Shown here in pieces: positions 11,817 to 23,799 of a DNA stretch of 64,000 nucleotides. Each line of letters opens with the position of its first letter. Position 1 is the stretch's first letter. The DNA comes from Sesamum alatum (lineage: Eukaryota; Streptophyta; Magnoliopsida; Lamiales; Pedaliaceae): positions 20,379,395 through 20,443,394 of the forward strand of contig JACGWO010000004.1 of NCBI GenBank assembly GCA_034509735.1, in the 5' to 3' direction. The notes beneath the pieces were generated by a model. That model saw only the letters and a list, made by a program, of their open reading frames with translations, was not told the DNA's origin and ran no database searches. The translations under genes were made by a program, and so were the position numbers.

Positions 11817-12842
11817 ATGTCTCAAAATTCCATAAACATGATTATGGAGACTAACAAATTCAATGGTACAAACTACAATGGTTGGCTACAGAATTGAGGA
11901 TTGTTCCCCAATTTCGAAAACCATGGCTATGGCTTGGATAAGCCAATCCCGAGGACCTTGTCGGAGGGATCCTCGCCTGAAGTATGTGACGTTCGAAAAA
12001 TGGCTAGAGGACAACCGAAAGGTCAGTAATGTTGTATTGGCTTCGATGTCTAACGACATCCAGAAGTAATATGATAGATTTGAAGACGTCTCCTCCATAA
12101 TGCTCCGCATGAAAGATGTTTATGCGGTGCCAGATAGGCATATTAGATATGCCGCCACAACAGTATTCTTTGGGACGAAGCTAGCTGAAGGGCCCTCTGT
12201 ACAAGGTCATGGGGTCAAGATGCTATCTTTAGTGGAAAAGCTCGAAGACCTTAAAGCTGGGCTTGATAATGACATGTACATTGACGTGATCCTTCAGTCG
12301 CTTCCTCCATCCTATGACCTGTTTATTATTAACTACACCATGAACAAACTTGAGAAGCCATTCATGAGTTAATTAATATGCTAGTCTAATATGAGAAAAT
12401 GACCCACAAGTCAGCGCAGTCGGTATTGATAGGAGAGGCTTTGACCTCCAAGGCGAATAGTAAGAGGGCAAGACGTTGGAAGAGGAAGAAGGGAAAAGGG
12501 AAGGTTGTCGCAACAACTGCACGCACTCCAAGCGCCCCTGTTGCTCTGGTGGGGATGGGTAAAGGAAAAGGAAGGCCCCCATTCACAATGGTCAAAGGTG
12601 AATGATGTCTGCATGAATTTCCTATGAAAGAGGCATTGGAAGAGGATGTGCCCACAACTCCTCTCTAATCAAGGTATGTTTGTGGTTGAAGTTAATATGA
12701 TAACTAATTCTGCTTCATGTGTATCGGATACTGGATGTGGTTCTCACATCTGCAATGATTTTCAGGTGCTGGAATGAAGTAGAAGGCTAATAAAGAATGA
12801 GATGATCCTAAGGCTAGCTATGGCAAGGCCGTTGCTGCGGAA
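11817..12842 (+). pseudogene. Copia gag and start of protease, interrupted
   Basis: The start ATG at 11817 opens MSQNSINMIMETNKFNG, then a stop at NGWLQN*. Frame-shifted gag continues with KWLEDNRKVSNVVLASMSND, YDRFEDVSSIMLRMKD and LPPSYDLFIINYTM (to about 12370), a lysine-rich tail (12450-12600), a relic of the CCHC knuckle, and the protease active-site stretch SDTGCGSHIC near 12727. The frame ends at ...GKAVAAE where the solo LTR at 12843 interrupts it; it resumes at 25322 with 'gaagctgta'. Gag would package the element RNA in cytoplasmic particles, and the aspartic protease would cut the polyprotein. Several stops make this copy dead. Confidence 0.85.
12838..12842 (+). repeat. Target-site duplication, left copy, of the solo LTR
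   Basis: cggaa immediately before TGTAGCACC; the partner cagaa is at 25317-25321 right after the LTR end. Four of five bases match, as expected for an old 5-bp duplication, and the copia reading frame resumes across it. Confidence 0.7.
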
Positions 12843-13509
12843 TGTAGCACCCCCTAACTATATTACAACTGTATCTTCCCTAAATATAAAAATTAAAGTA
12901 AACCTTGTTTATCTACTTCTTGCTGGGTATATATACACGTAATATCATCATTAAACAAGCATATTTATCATATCGTCCACAAGATTTTACATATATCTAT
13001 TAAGTACCACCAAAATGAAACTAACTAGTTCCCAAGTCGTCCTCATTTAACCCGTATTAAGCAACCCCAAAAATATGATTTCTATTTTTATTGAAAGACG
13101 AGGAGGAAACAACATACTGGTCTGATCTGACTGGAATGCGAAAACTATGATCCAGCCTATGTGAGTAGACTCGACAACATCTATACCTGAAAATGTTATC
13201 AAAGGAATGAACTTGCAACTCAATAAGTATATAACCGGCACCAACTATACATGTACATCAAATAAAGTTTCAAACAAGACAAAAATACACAATGTATATA
13301 AAATATAATCAATTTGATCAAACACATTTCATTTCATTTCTCCACATAACCATCCTAGAACCAGACAATCACTTAAACTCGTCTTTTCCTTGTCGGCTTA
13401 CCAGAAGGTGATATATTATTTTTCTCCACCAACTCAACCTCACAATTCGTTACATAATATATAAATGAATCCCCTTGACATGCCACACAGGCTCATCAGT
13501 CTCATTTTC

Positions 13510-13645
13510 CATCATAGCTCTTTCATTTTACATCGAAGCTCTTTTCATTAGCATCATAGCTCTTTTCATATCTCGTCACAGCTTTTTTCATATTGCTTCA
13601 TAACTCTTTTCATTTGACTTTGCCGCACAGGCTATTCAATATCAT
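13510..13645. repeat. Tandem minirepeat 'catagctcttttcat'
   Basis: Five degenerate copies of about 27 bp built on 'atcatagctcttttcat' inside the solo LTR. Such minirepeats are common in the U3 part of long LTRs and may bind transcription factors; no direct evidence here. Confidence 0.65.
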
Positions 13646-15104
13646 CAAGGGTATTTATATAATAATTATATTCAATTTCCGTCGCTCCCTCGTTTCCACA
13701 TATCACTATTTTTGTAAGCCACTAATTAGTAATACATCATATCAACATTTTCCATGTACACGCACATGACAACAATATCATACAACCTATGGAGTATCTC
13801 AATGCATTTCCTTATTTCACTTTTACAATATAATAATTCAAATTAATCATCAGTCACTGATGTAATTCAAAGTAGATAAGTTCCAGTACGAATCATAGAG
13901 TCACATAAAAGTCATACCATAAAGGAGAGAAACATATATAGATAGTACTAATTATTTACTTATCTCGATCTTACAATGATCTAATTAGTACGTAGGGAGT
14001 TGTTCAATCCTCTACTTTATTTTCAGTGTCCTATAATAAGTTATAATACATATAATCAATGTATCAAGAACATCATAATTTCAGAATAAAATATTAAATA
14101 TTGTTCGTACAATTCTCATCAATCTTTTAATATTTTATTTCTATCGAAATTCAGACCTCCGTTCCGTTTTTTCTAAATAACTAGACAATCTAAGCTTCCT
14201 AAAGGTACGTATATATATATATATATCAATTAACTCAAAAGAATTTATTTCATTAAACCCCTCATCCTTTTTATAGTTACAACTCTAAATAACAATTCTG
14301 CATTAAATTATCACATAACTGTTATATTCTTTTTAATAAATATAATATTTTCAAATATAACTTTCTAATATTTCTCTAATATAAATTTTCAATATCCCTA
14401 TCTATGTTTCATCAATTTCTCAAATACAACTTTCAACCTAATTAAATTCAGCAAATCAATTATAGAAATGATTAAATCTGACAAATTAAATAATTTAATT
14501 CATCGGTTATAACATCTCTAATTGAATTGAGACATTTAACCAAGCACTAATTTATAAATACTCAAACTCATAAAAAATTTTGGTTAAATGTTAAATCGGA
14601 TAGTATAAATTATATTTTATAAATGTACTAATCAAATAATATTAATATATGAATTAATTAATAATTTTAGAATAATATTTACTTACCTATTTCCATAGAT
14701 CTGAATAGTTGACGAAAAAAAAAAAACACTTTGTTTTATATTTCTAATTTCAACTAAGGATAAAGCCTCCCTTTCTTCATTTTCTTCTTCTTCTTTTTTG
14801 TTTTTTTAATTAGGTATCTATATATATATATATATATATGAGTTAGAAGTAGTGTGCAACAATCCATTAAGGTAAACGTGGCCAAATAAATGTATACTCA
14901 TCTTTTATTTCTTTAAAATTTTATATTATTTATTTATTTTTAATTACTTTTGATAAAATTACAATTTAGCCCCGTGATTTACAATTTATATAATTTGACC
15001 CCAAATATTTCTTAATACTCCAATTTAATACATACAAAATTCAACCTACAATTTATTTATTAATGAATTTAAATTTCTTTAATACTTACTAGTTAGCCCC
15101 ACAA

Positions 15105-15850
15105 CACTACAAAAAAATGTCGGAATTGAAACGTTAACAGGAACGGTTTTTTTAACTTTTGAAACGGTAAATAGTTTACTGGATCCTTTTGGACTGTTAT
15201 TAGGAACGGTTCAGGAACGGGAGGCAATCCGTGGCAATAAGAGACGATCATAATACTTAGGAACGGTAACGCAGTGACCGTTCCTATTTGGGAACCGCTT
15301 TTGGAATACATTCTCTATACCGTTCCTAATTACCTTTGTATGTATGAATTTATATTTTTTGCATTTGGACCACCTTATAAGTTTTTGGAACGGCCACATT
15401 GAAATTAAATCGTGCAATTAGGAACGGTAGTTAGAACACATTTTGGAATTGTCAGCATAAGTTCTAGATACATTTTAGCACGCTTTCTGGAATACGAGTT
15501 GGAACGGTACGTTGTATAGACTAGGAACGACAACTGGAATACATGTGGTCGCGGTGATTGAGAATGATTTTTGCACTCCTATTTTAGAATATGACGTTGG
15601 ACCGGTTTTTGGTATCTTCTTTAGAACGAAAGCCTAACCACGAAAGCATTGATTTTGGAATACATCTAGGAACGCTCTGTCCAGAATTTGGAATTCGTTT
15701 TTACCCGCTTTTAGGAAAGGTTGTCCTCTAAATTTGGTTTGGTGTTTTCCTCGGTATTGAGAACAGTAACTGATTTAAAACAGTCAAATATTAGAACGAT
15801 TTTTGGCGCTCAAAGGCCGTCTAAAGTACCGTTCCTACCTAATGAATTAT
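15105..15850. repeat. CACTA left subterminal repeat region
   Basis: More than ten copies, exact or degenerate and in both orientations, of aggaacggt / ggaacg / accgttcct. In En/Spm such motifs are the binding sites of the TNPA-type protein that brings the ends together. Confidence 0.85.
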
Positions 15851-16026
15851 TAATTTTTTTATAGTAATAATTATTATCATTAAAATAAAAAATAAATTAT
15901 TAATAATATTTTTCATTTTGATTTTATAATTAATATTTAAATATGAAAAAATGCATAATTTAGAAATAAAAATTATATTAAATAAGAATATTATCCATTT
16001 TAATTACAAAAAAAAAAATACATAAT

Positions 16027-17148
16027 CTACTCCTTGTCCCCAACGGCCTCATCCATCTCGTCAATGTTTGGAAGGGTGGGGTCTCTAGGAGGGCATGACG
16101 GGCTGGCGCCAGAGTGACTAGTCTGCATGGCCTTCATCATGCCCATCAGGTCCATCATCATCTCCTCGAGGCGGACCATCCAACCCTCCATGTTTGACGA
16201 AGGCGGTGGCGGTGGCGGTGGCGAGGTAACGGTCTGGCTGAGACCCAGGGCCTCAGAACCAAGACTGAATACTCGGCCCTTGTTCTTGCCCCCAACGCAA
16301 GCCAGCCACATCTCTTGCTCGGTCTGCGCCACCGAGCCCTCTGATTCGGCCGGAGGATCCCCAGGATTGGCCGTGGCCTGAGACTGGTGATCCTCCATCA
16401 TCTTCTGGAACGTCTCCTGTAAAAATAGTTAGAATAAATTAGAATATTTTAATGCATTAAAAAAATAAATTAGAATGTTTAAAGTACAACTTACCGCCAC
16501 CTTCGTTGCCCTCCGCCCGCTCTAGCCGCCGTCGGCCTTTTTCTTGTAGCATCTGGAGAATAACTCCATCTGCTTCACTGGCCGGCCGAACTGCTCCTCC
16601 TGTAAAAAGAAATGGGAAACAGTTATTACCATTTTAATTTAATAATAATAAATACTTGAAATAACATTAAATATCTTACCAATTTCCGCTTGCGCATACC
16701 GACGGAGACAGATCCACCCGCGGTACACAGTAGCGGATGCGGCTGGGTTGGCGTTCTGGTTTGTCTTGTTCTTCGTGCACTCCTCCTTGAACTCCGGGGA
16801 CTCCCAGTACAAGAGGAGCTGCCGCCAGACCTCGTTCGCCAGCCATAGAGGCTTCTGCATGGACTGTCTAGCGAGGACGAACTTCTTCCTGAGGAACTTT
16901 CCCGCCTAAACGTGGAAGATCTTGAACATCAACTCGTTGTCGGCGTCCCACCAGTACGTCATCTGTATTAAAATACATATATATATATATATCAGAACTT
17001 AGATTGCTAAAATATTTAAAAAATATTTAATTTTCAAACTGTCAAACCAGAAATGCTGGTACTCTGGCAGCACCCTGCGCAAACTGCCCTAAGGATGGGG
17101 ATAGTGTCCTCGCACGACCGCGTACATGCGCTCGTGGATCTTCCGATC
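16027..17148 (-). pseudogene. CACTA-encoded Ptta/En/Spm protein (PF03004 type), 3' exons
   Basis: Minus-strand exons with matching splice borders: about 17041-17148 (SDRKIHERMYAVVR, then EYQHFWFDS), 16680-16961 (MTYWWDADNE, KPLWLANEVWRQLLLYWESP, EECTKNKTNQNANP), 16495-16600 (EEQFGRPVKQMELFSR), and 16027-about 16418 (EMWLACVGGKNKGRVFSLGSEA, a proline run, a methionine-rich helix and an acidic end, DEMDEAVGDKE). The order and the 'GGKNKGRVFSLGS' stretch are typical of the PF03004 family found in plant CACTA elements, thought to act in end binding. One stop follows HYPHP and another follows FHV. Its upstream exon is cut off by the Helitron-like insert. Confidence 0.85.
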
Positions 17149-17169
17149 ACTTTTGAAATTATAAAATAA
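17093..17169. repeat. 77-bp direct repeat, copy 1 (native exon side)
   Basis: Runs from ggatggggatagtgtcctcg to ...tataaaataa. It is 75 of 77 bases identical to 20320-20396 and covers the intron end plus the start of a coding exon of the PF03004-type gene. The two copies bracket the 3.15-kb insert. Confidence 0.9.
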
Positions 17170-20100
17170 CTAGTTAGTACCCCGTGCCAAGGCACAGTTG
17201 TATTTTCAATAAATAAAGAAATAAGTTTATAAATAATTTAAAATTTGAAATATAAAAATAAATAAACAATAAAGAATTTAAAAGTTAAAGTTAAAGTAAT
17301 TAATAAGTAGAAATCATACAAACGTGTATTGAATATAAAAATGAAGTTCAATGTTTTACTAACTAACTATCTTAAATGATAAGTGATTTTTTTTGGATAA
17401 AGGTAAACAGTGAATATGTACTTTAAAATGAATAATAAATATGAGCTTCAAAATAAAAATAAATAAGGTAAATAATTATCTTAATAAAAATTACTTTCTT
17501 TCATTAAGTGGTAAAAAAATTCAAAAAAGGCTACCATAGAGCAGACATGTGCTTTACTAATAAATAAATAAATAATACAAATAATTTTAATTTTAAAACA
17601 AAATTAGTATTTAATAAATAATTCAAAATTAAAATGATTAAGAGAAGAGGACAAATAGAAGGAATTCGTGATTTTTGAAATGTCATAACAAATCCTTGGT
17701 TAACAATTTTTTAATTAATGCATTTCGCGGTGCAATAACTAACAAAACAAATTAATAATGTTAGATATTCAGGAAAAAATAATTAAAAGTAGAGAAATTG
17801 TGTCTTATTGAAACATAAAAATGCAGAATAAATACTGAACTTTTCAATGATTGAATTATAAATCATTGGCATTACCGATGATCCCTTGCCCGAATGGTGA
17901 GATTGAGGTCCCACAACCAAGAGGTCGTGCGTTCGAATACTACGAATGTAGGGAGTTGTTAATTTGTAGGATTTTGTATTATTCCTTTGATTAGTGTTGG
18001 TAGATGTGGATTTGTTATTATACCATGGACTGAATGTATGTTGTTATACTGTGCACTGAATATTGTAATAGCAATTGGTCGCTTTAGAAACATTGTTGTA
18101 CTTTCAAATTAATAGTTCATCGCTCATTATAAAAAAAAAAAAAAAATCATTGGCATTACCATTGATATGAATATGTATATACTTGTTTCACCAACGATTG
18201 CAAAAAATAACTCTGACAAATTTTGAAATTCTCACTAAAAATATTAGTAAAGGAAAAATTATGAAGATAGAAGAGAAATTTACATGCTATTGTAGCGTAA
18301 GATTTCACAGCCTTGCGATTTACTTTTGTGCTGCTTCTGCAGACCGATTATTTATAATATTACAAATATTTTATCTTGAGTAATTTTGAATTTCAAAAGA
18401 CAATAGTAGATAAGTTTTATAAAATTGACTTATCTTATCATTAATGAGAATTTTAAAAATATTTAAATTTTCTAATTGATAATCATGAAGTGATTCTCCC
18501 TATGATGATTAGAATTTTTTTGATAAACACGAATAATTATAAAACAAGAAATTATTATATTGTCAATAAATATAGTATTTTTTTATATATACTAATCTCT
18601 AGTTTTTTCATATTATTATTATCTATACACATAATATTTAGATATTGTAGTTTATTATGTATCAAATATTCAGCAGTCATATCACCTATAGGATCTTATA
18701 AAAAATATCATAAAATCAAATATTATGGCTATATTATAAGAAACTATAATTATATAACGAATAATCAATTTAGACAATATTTCATATTTTTGGATATAAT
18801 GAACAATAACTGATATTTATATTAATGATATTTTGAATCAAATAAACTTTTATTTGTTGGATAAATATATATATATTTGATAAACACGTTTTTATATACT
18901 TAAAAAAAGTATATATAATAAAACAGAATCATTTAGGCAATTCACCTAAGCCACGTATGCGTAGACAGGGACAGCCTCAATGAGCTCTATTTTGCCAAAT
19001 GAAATATAACATATTTTTACTATTAAAAAATATTAGTATTCATTCAAAATAAATCTAAATTGATTATCTAATAACTTTTTTTTTGATAAAAATAAAAATA
19101 AAAATATTGAATTTATCAAAAAAAAAATACAATCAATATTATCTAACAGTTTTTAAATAAAGAATAACAAATATTAATATTTATACAAAAAGAATATAAC
19201 CAATGTTATTTTTTAATTTTTTTTTATGTATATAACAATATGTACATTCAATATCTATAAAATAGATATTGAATAAAATCAAGAAAAAATAAGTTAAATT
19301 TATTTCTAAAAAATTCAATATCGAGACTACAAAATCTATTTATTTGTATTTTCAAATTTATATCTATAAATAAATTTAATCTAAATTAAATATGATAAAA
19401 TACACTAATAATTAATATTTATATATATGTACTTGGCGAGTGTGCATTGGAAGATTGAATAAGCCAATATCGGCTATAAATATCATGTTTACACACGAGG
19501 GCAAATGTAATATTTTGGCATTTAAAAAAGTATGATAAAAGATAAGTAATTCAAGTAAAATTATCGATGAAAAAGCTGGATATTAAAAAGTTTCTCAATA
19601 ATGAACAATTGAAATATTTCTATACTTACATTTATCAAGGTAAAGATATAATTTATACAAGGAAGCCTTAAAGTGTTCGCTTTTAATAATTATTTTTAGA
19701 TACTCATGTTTCTTTTGATAATATATGATTTTGTTTGTTGGTTTATTGGTTGAATATTTACATATGCAAGCAAAAAGTTTCAAGATTAGGGATATAATAA
19801 ATTATCGATAAATTAAGGGCGAAGGAAACTCAACTCTTCCATCTACGCAACAGAGGGCGAAAGGCTGAGAAAATATTCAACAAATTATTAGAATATCTAT
19901 TTATTTATTCAATTTTCACTATTTGTGATGAATTTCAAATGTATTAACAGTTTAACGAAATTTAGCTTTGTTTGTTTCTTAATTATTGCAGGCTAAACTT
20001 AATATTTGTCCATTTTTTTAATAATTACAGGTTAAGCTTAATTTCACTTATGTTTTCAAATTGCAATAATAAAAAGAAATTCAAACTGTACCTTAGCAAA

Positions 20101-20322
20101 TATACTTATATGCTTTAAATATAAAGTCAAATAAATGACTAGATAAATTATAATAAAATAATTCATTGAAAATCAAATCAATATCTCCTCAAATATAACA
20201 AAGAATCTGCTTCAACAAGATACATAAATATAAGAAAAGACCAACTAAGTCAATTATATATTGACGTCTACATTTTGATTAGCTCACAATCCAATTAGGT
20301 GATTGGTTAAATTAATAATGGA
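17170..20322 (-). mobile_element. Helitron-like AT-rich insertion
   Basis: Read on the minus strand, the 3' end shows a GTGCCttGGCAC hairpin, then ggggtactaa, then CTAG followed by T (17170-17195). This is the hairpin-plus-CTRR end of a Helitron inserted before a T. The opposite end may start TCCATTATTAATTT after an A (about 20322), fitting the 5' TC rule. No RepHel gene is present, so it would be non-autonomous. Most of the interior is AT-rich and unrecognised; the AT-rich frame at 18490-18813 has no family match. A SINE is nested inside. The 3' end is reasonably clear; the 5' end is an inference. Confidence 0.55.
17877..18144 (+). mobile_element. tRNA-derived SINE, 268 bp, with perfect target duplication
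   Basis: Flanked by a perfect 16-bp duplication aatcattggcattacc (17861-17876 and 18145-18160). The head holds tRNA-like polymerase III boxes: an A-box-like tggtgagattg near 17895 and a B-box-like gcgttcgaatac near 17930. The body is non-coding and the tail is a run of A (18130-18144). SINEs are transcribed by polymerase III and copied by LINE enzymes; the perfect duplication points to a fairly recent insertion. Confidence 0.88.
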
Positions 20323-20396
20323 TGGGGATAGTGTCCTCGCACGACCGCGTACATTTGCTCGTGGATCTTCCGATCACTTTTGAAATTATAAAATAA
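20320..20396. repeat. 77-bp direct repeat, copy 2
   Basis: Two base differences from 17093-17169. This copy is continuous with the upstream intron and exon of the PF03004-type gene, while copy 1 is continuous with the downstream exon. Confidence 0.9.
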
Positions 20397-20428
20397 TTAG
20401 TATGACATAAAAATAATAATTTAAATTA

Positions 20429-20784
20429 CTAAAAAAAATCAAAAAAATATAAATATACCTCGCGTCGGCAAGTGTGATGTACTGGCGCGTGGATGGTGGT
20501 GGGAGTGGTGGGGCCGGTGGGGGTGGTGGTGGTGGGGCACCCCATGGACGGGTCGGATCGACCGCCGGTGCGATAGTGGATGGTGTGGGTGCCTGCTCTG
20601 CCGGTGCCCGGTGGTGGTTGGAACACTGCTTCCCCATCCTGGGAAGCAACACCGGCCGGTGGTATGGCCGGTGAGCCGCGACCGCAGCCACGTCCACCTC
20701 CTCGAGGTGGGAAGTCCCAACTAAACATGATCTACAATTTTTTTTAAAATATTGGTCGTATGAATTTGAAAAATACGACTGCAA
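20429..20784 (-). pseudogene. CACTA PF03004-type gene, upstream proline-rich exon
   Basis: A minus-strand open stretch ahead of the 77-bp repeat reads a low-complexity Pro/Thr/His/Gly region (for example APPPPPPPAP). Which of three open frames is used cannot be decided, since all are low complexity. Position, strand and GC content make it the 5' coding part of the gene now split by the insert. Confidence 0.45.
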
Positions 20785-20789
20785 ACTAA

Positions 20790-22005
20790 ATTCTAAAATT
20801 ATATACTAGGTCCCAAAATTAATACTAAAAATTTTCCTACAATATTGACTAAATACTAAAATTTGAATAATGATAATTTTTTTAATTTTTTAAATTAATA
20901 ATTGGATAATAAATCCCAATTTTTCCTACAATGTTTACTAAATCCTAATATTATTTCCTAAAATATATACTAGAACCCAAAATTGACGGTTAATTACACT
21001 AAATCCTCATATTTTTTCTATATATTTATACTAAATCCCAAAATGTTTCCCTAAAATTTCACTAAATACTTCTATTTCTCTATATATTTATACTAAATAC
21101 CATAATTTTATCCTAAAATTGCACTAAATACCAATATTTGCTCGAATTACTCAAATTTTCTTAAATTTCAGAAAATTAACAAATTTCATATATTATGAGT
21201 AAAGTTTTTTAAAAATTACAGAAAATTCTTAACTTATTTTTGAAATTTACAGAAAAAGACATAAATATAAAGGAAAATCACAAAAAAAATTTAAAATTAC
21301 AAAAAAAATTAAAATTACAGAAATTTTTTCTGAAATTACAGAAAATTTTAAGAAATTTTCTGACTTTTCATAATTTTGGAAATTTATAGAAAAATTCAGA
21401 TTTTTTTTAAATTTACAGAAAACGACAAATTTACAGAAATTTTGAAAATTTTCAGAAATTTAGAAAATTAAAACTTCTAGATTTTTAAAATAGAATTTTT
21501 TTTGAAATTTTTAATAATATTAGAAAATAAATTTTAAAAATAACAGAAAATGTTTTTAGAATGAATAAAAATTTGTTAATAAACATAGAATTTTACATAA
21601 CATTATTTTCCGAATGTTCTAATAATTATATTAAATTTGTAATTATTGGAAATATCCTATATTATTCTAATTATTGACATCAAAAATATTATTCTAATTA
21701 TTTACAGAAATTATAGAAAATGCACAAAAATTACTGAAATTCACTAAAATTACAGAAAATTCACACAAATAACAAAAAATAATCAGAAAATGCCCAACAA
21801 TTACAGAAATTTACAAACATAATCAGAAAAATAGTCGTCTAACATTACAAAAATACAGAAAATGCTCAAAAAATGCTCAAAAATTACAGAAAATGCCCAA
21901 CAATTACAAAAATTTACATAACATGCCAAATAATTTACAGAAATTTAAAAAATTACACAAAATGCCCAAACATTTACTAATATTATAGAAACATGGAAAA
22001 ATTTA
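20790..22005. repeat. Degenerate AT-rich satellites (two motifs) in the CACTA interior
   Basis: 20790-21150 repeats a roughly 30-bp motif around 'tactaaatcccaaaattttcct'-like words. 21150-22005 repeats a roughly 20-bp motif around 'ttacagaaaatgcccaa'. Both sit between the promoter area and the first coding exon and read as an expanded intron. No gene seen. Confidence 0.65.
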
Positions 22006-22039
22006 AAAAAAATGCACAAAGGGTTGTCTGAAATTCTAC

Positions 22040-22240
22040 TTGGTAGGTGGGGGCGGCGGATGGCGACGGGGGGTGGCGACGGGGGGTGGCGACGGTGGAC
22101 ACGGTGGATGGTCGCGTCGGGGACGATGGATGGTGGCGACGGGCATGGTGGCGACAGTGGAGATGGTGGATGGTGGCTTCGGGGACGGTGGCGATGGTGG
22201 AGATGGTGGATTTGGTGGAGACGGTGGTGGTGGTGGCTGG
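22040..22240. repeat. G-rich minisatellite (ggtggcgacggt / ggtggatggtgg)
   Basis: Strongly strand-biased G-rich repeats, open in all three plus frames simply because of composition. On the minus, gene-sense strand it is a 'ccaccaccgtc' run next to a (CT)n stretch (22258-22272), consistent with a 5' untranslated region. Confidence 0.65.
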
Positions 22241-22329
22241 TATAGAGAGAGTCGTCAGAGAGAGAGAGAGAGGTAGAGATTTAGAGAGCGGGAGAGGGAG
22301 AGTACAAATGAGGAAAAAATCAGTGAAGT

Positions 22330-22350
22330 GTTGTATTTATAATACAAATT
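22330..22350 (-). promoter_or_regulatory. Candidate TATA box of the PF03004-type CACTA gene
   Basis: On the minus strand, attataaatacaacac is followed about 70 bp downstream by a (CT)n leader and then the gene. Spacing and order fit a plant polymerase II promoter at the inner edge of the right-hand repeat region. Confidence 0.45.
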
Positions 22351-23770
22351 TGGAACGGTCTTTTTCACCTAACTGATCCTATGACCGGTCCAAATAAATA
22401 AAACGACGTCATATTCACAACAATACGATGTCGTTTTGATATCTTGTACTGATGTTGACCTAAATAGGAACGGTCACTTAGTAGTACTTCCGTTCCCCTA
22501 ACCGTTCCCAATAACGGCCGTTCCTAAATTAAAAAATTTCCGTTCCCATATCAATTCCAAATACTTAGTACTTGGTATTGTACTAATAGGAACAATCACA
22601 TAATAGAACATGTGTTCCCAATACCGTTCCTAAATCCACAAACAACGTCGTTTTATTACTTGAAAATTCTTACTGTTCCTATTTTCACTAGTGACCGTTC
22701 CTATATGTACTGCAATTTTTTTTTCATCTTCTTAGGTAATAAAAATAAATTAAGAAAAATACGTTCTGAACACTCATTTGATTGAATAAAGCTATACAAT
22801 TAGATATTTAATGAATTTGACAATATATAGTAATTTCCAGAAATTAGACACACGTTCACAATATGAAGTATATTTGTATATTTATTTTTGTTAGTATTTC
22901 AGAGATGTAACTAGCATCCTATATTATTGTACTGCATGACATAATCAGACCGTTAGATATGATGTACCACACAAAATAATAAATTATATGTAGTTTTGTG
23001 GAATTTCGGTGTGCGGTCCTCGAGATATCGTATCCGGTCAGTATTCATCGTAAGAAAAATAGATGCATCCTTAAATCCGGGTTGCTAATTGAAAATCAGA
23101 CCGTTGGACATCAATTCATATCCATAATCTTGTATGTGTTAAAAAATGGTGTCGATCTGGCTAACGGATGTTTGATATCGGACAAATTAGTTGGAATTGT
23201 AATAATAGGAACGATCACCTAATAGAAAAGGTGTTCCCAATACCGTTCCTAATAGAAAGAACGATGTCTTTTTTAGACACACACGTATTTACCGTTCCTA
23301 TTGTAATTAGGAACGGTCGTATATAAACTGACCGCTCCAATAGTTGATTTTCCCACCAATTTTTCGTTGGGCGCCAAAACAAAATATTGGATCTCGGATT
23401 GGAAAGATAGACCAATTAGTATAACCGTTCCTAATTCGAAATTGGAGCCATTTTTTCAACATGCGCCATTTTAAAAATTGTACCGAGATTAGAAATGGTC
23501 GTAGGTTTTCACAGACCATTCCTAATTCAAATTTTCCTCATTTTTTTAATTACCCGCCATATTTGAAAAATTGTACTTGAAATAGGAACGGTCCTGATAA
23601 ATTTGGACCATTCCTAATTAAAATTTTTCCAAATCTTTTTTGTCTGGCGCCTATTCAAAAAGTTGTACCTTTATTAGGAGTGGTTGTAGTATAACATATC
23701 CATTCCTATTTTTAAAATTTATTCTAATTTCTTAAAATAATTGAAATACATATATCGAATATAATTTTTA
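22345..23770. repeat. CACTA GGAACGGT repeats, inner right block
   Basis: Many 'ggaacggtc' / 'gaccgttcct' units, several grouped in about 115-bp tandem blocks (23400-23720) that share 'aattcgaaatt...gcgccat...aaaattgtac'. It lies between the two gene remnants rather than only at the terminus, so the right end may have been duplicated or built from two elements. Confidence 0.75.
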
Positions 23771-23799
23771 CAATAAGGTTAATAAAAAAATTACAGAAA

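Noticed and set aside
14815..14840. (TA)n runs as regulatory sites
   Set aside because: Simple microsatellites inside a solo LTR with no gene nearby.
17870..17950. tRNA gene
   Set aside because: Polymerase III boxes are present but the region does not form a plausible cloverleaf with a usual anticodon arm; with the A tail and flanking duplication it is a SINE head.
18490..18813. 107-codon hydrophobic frame in AT-rich DNA
   Set aside because: Composition (Ile/Tyr/Asn/Lys) is that of random AT-rich sequence, with no motif and no neighbour to support it.
22012..22376. Gly/Trp-rich proteins on the plus strand
   Set aside because: G-rich minisatellite open in three frames at once; the gene context is on the minus strand, where this is probably untranslated leader.
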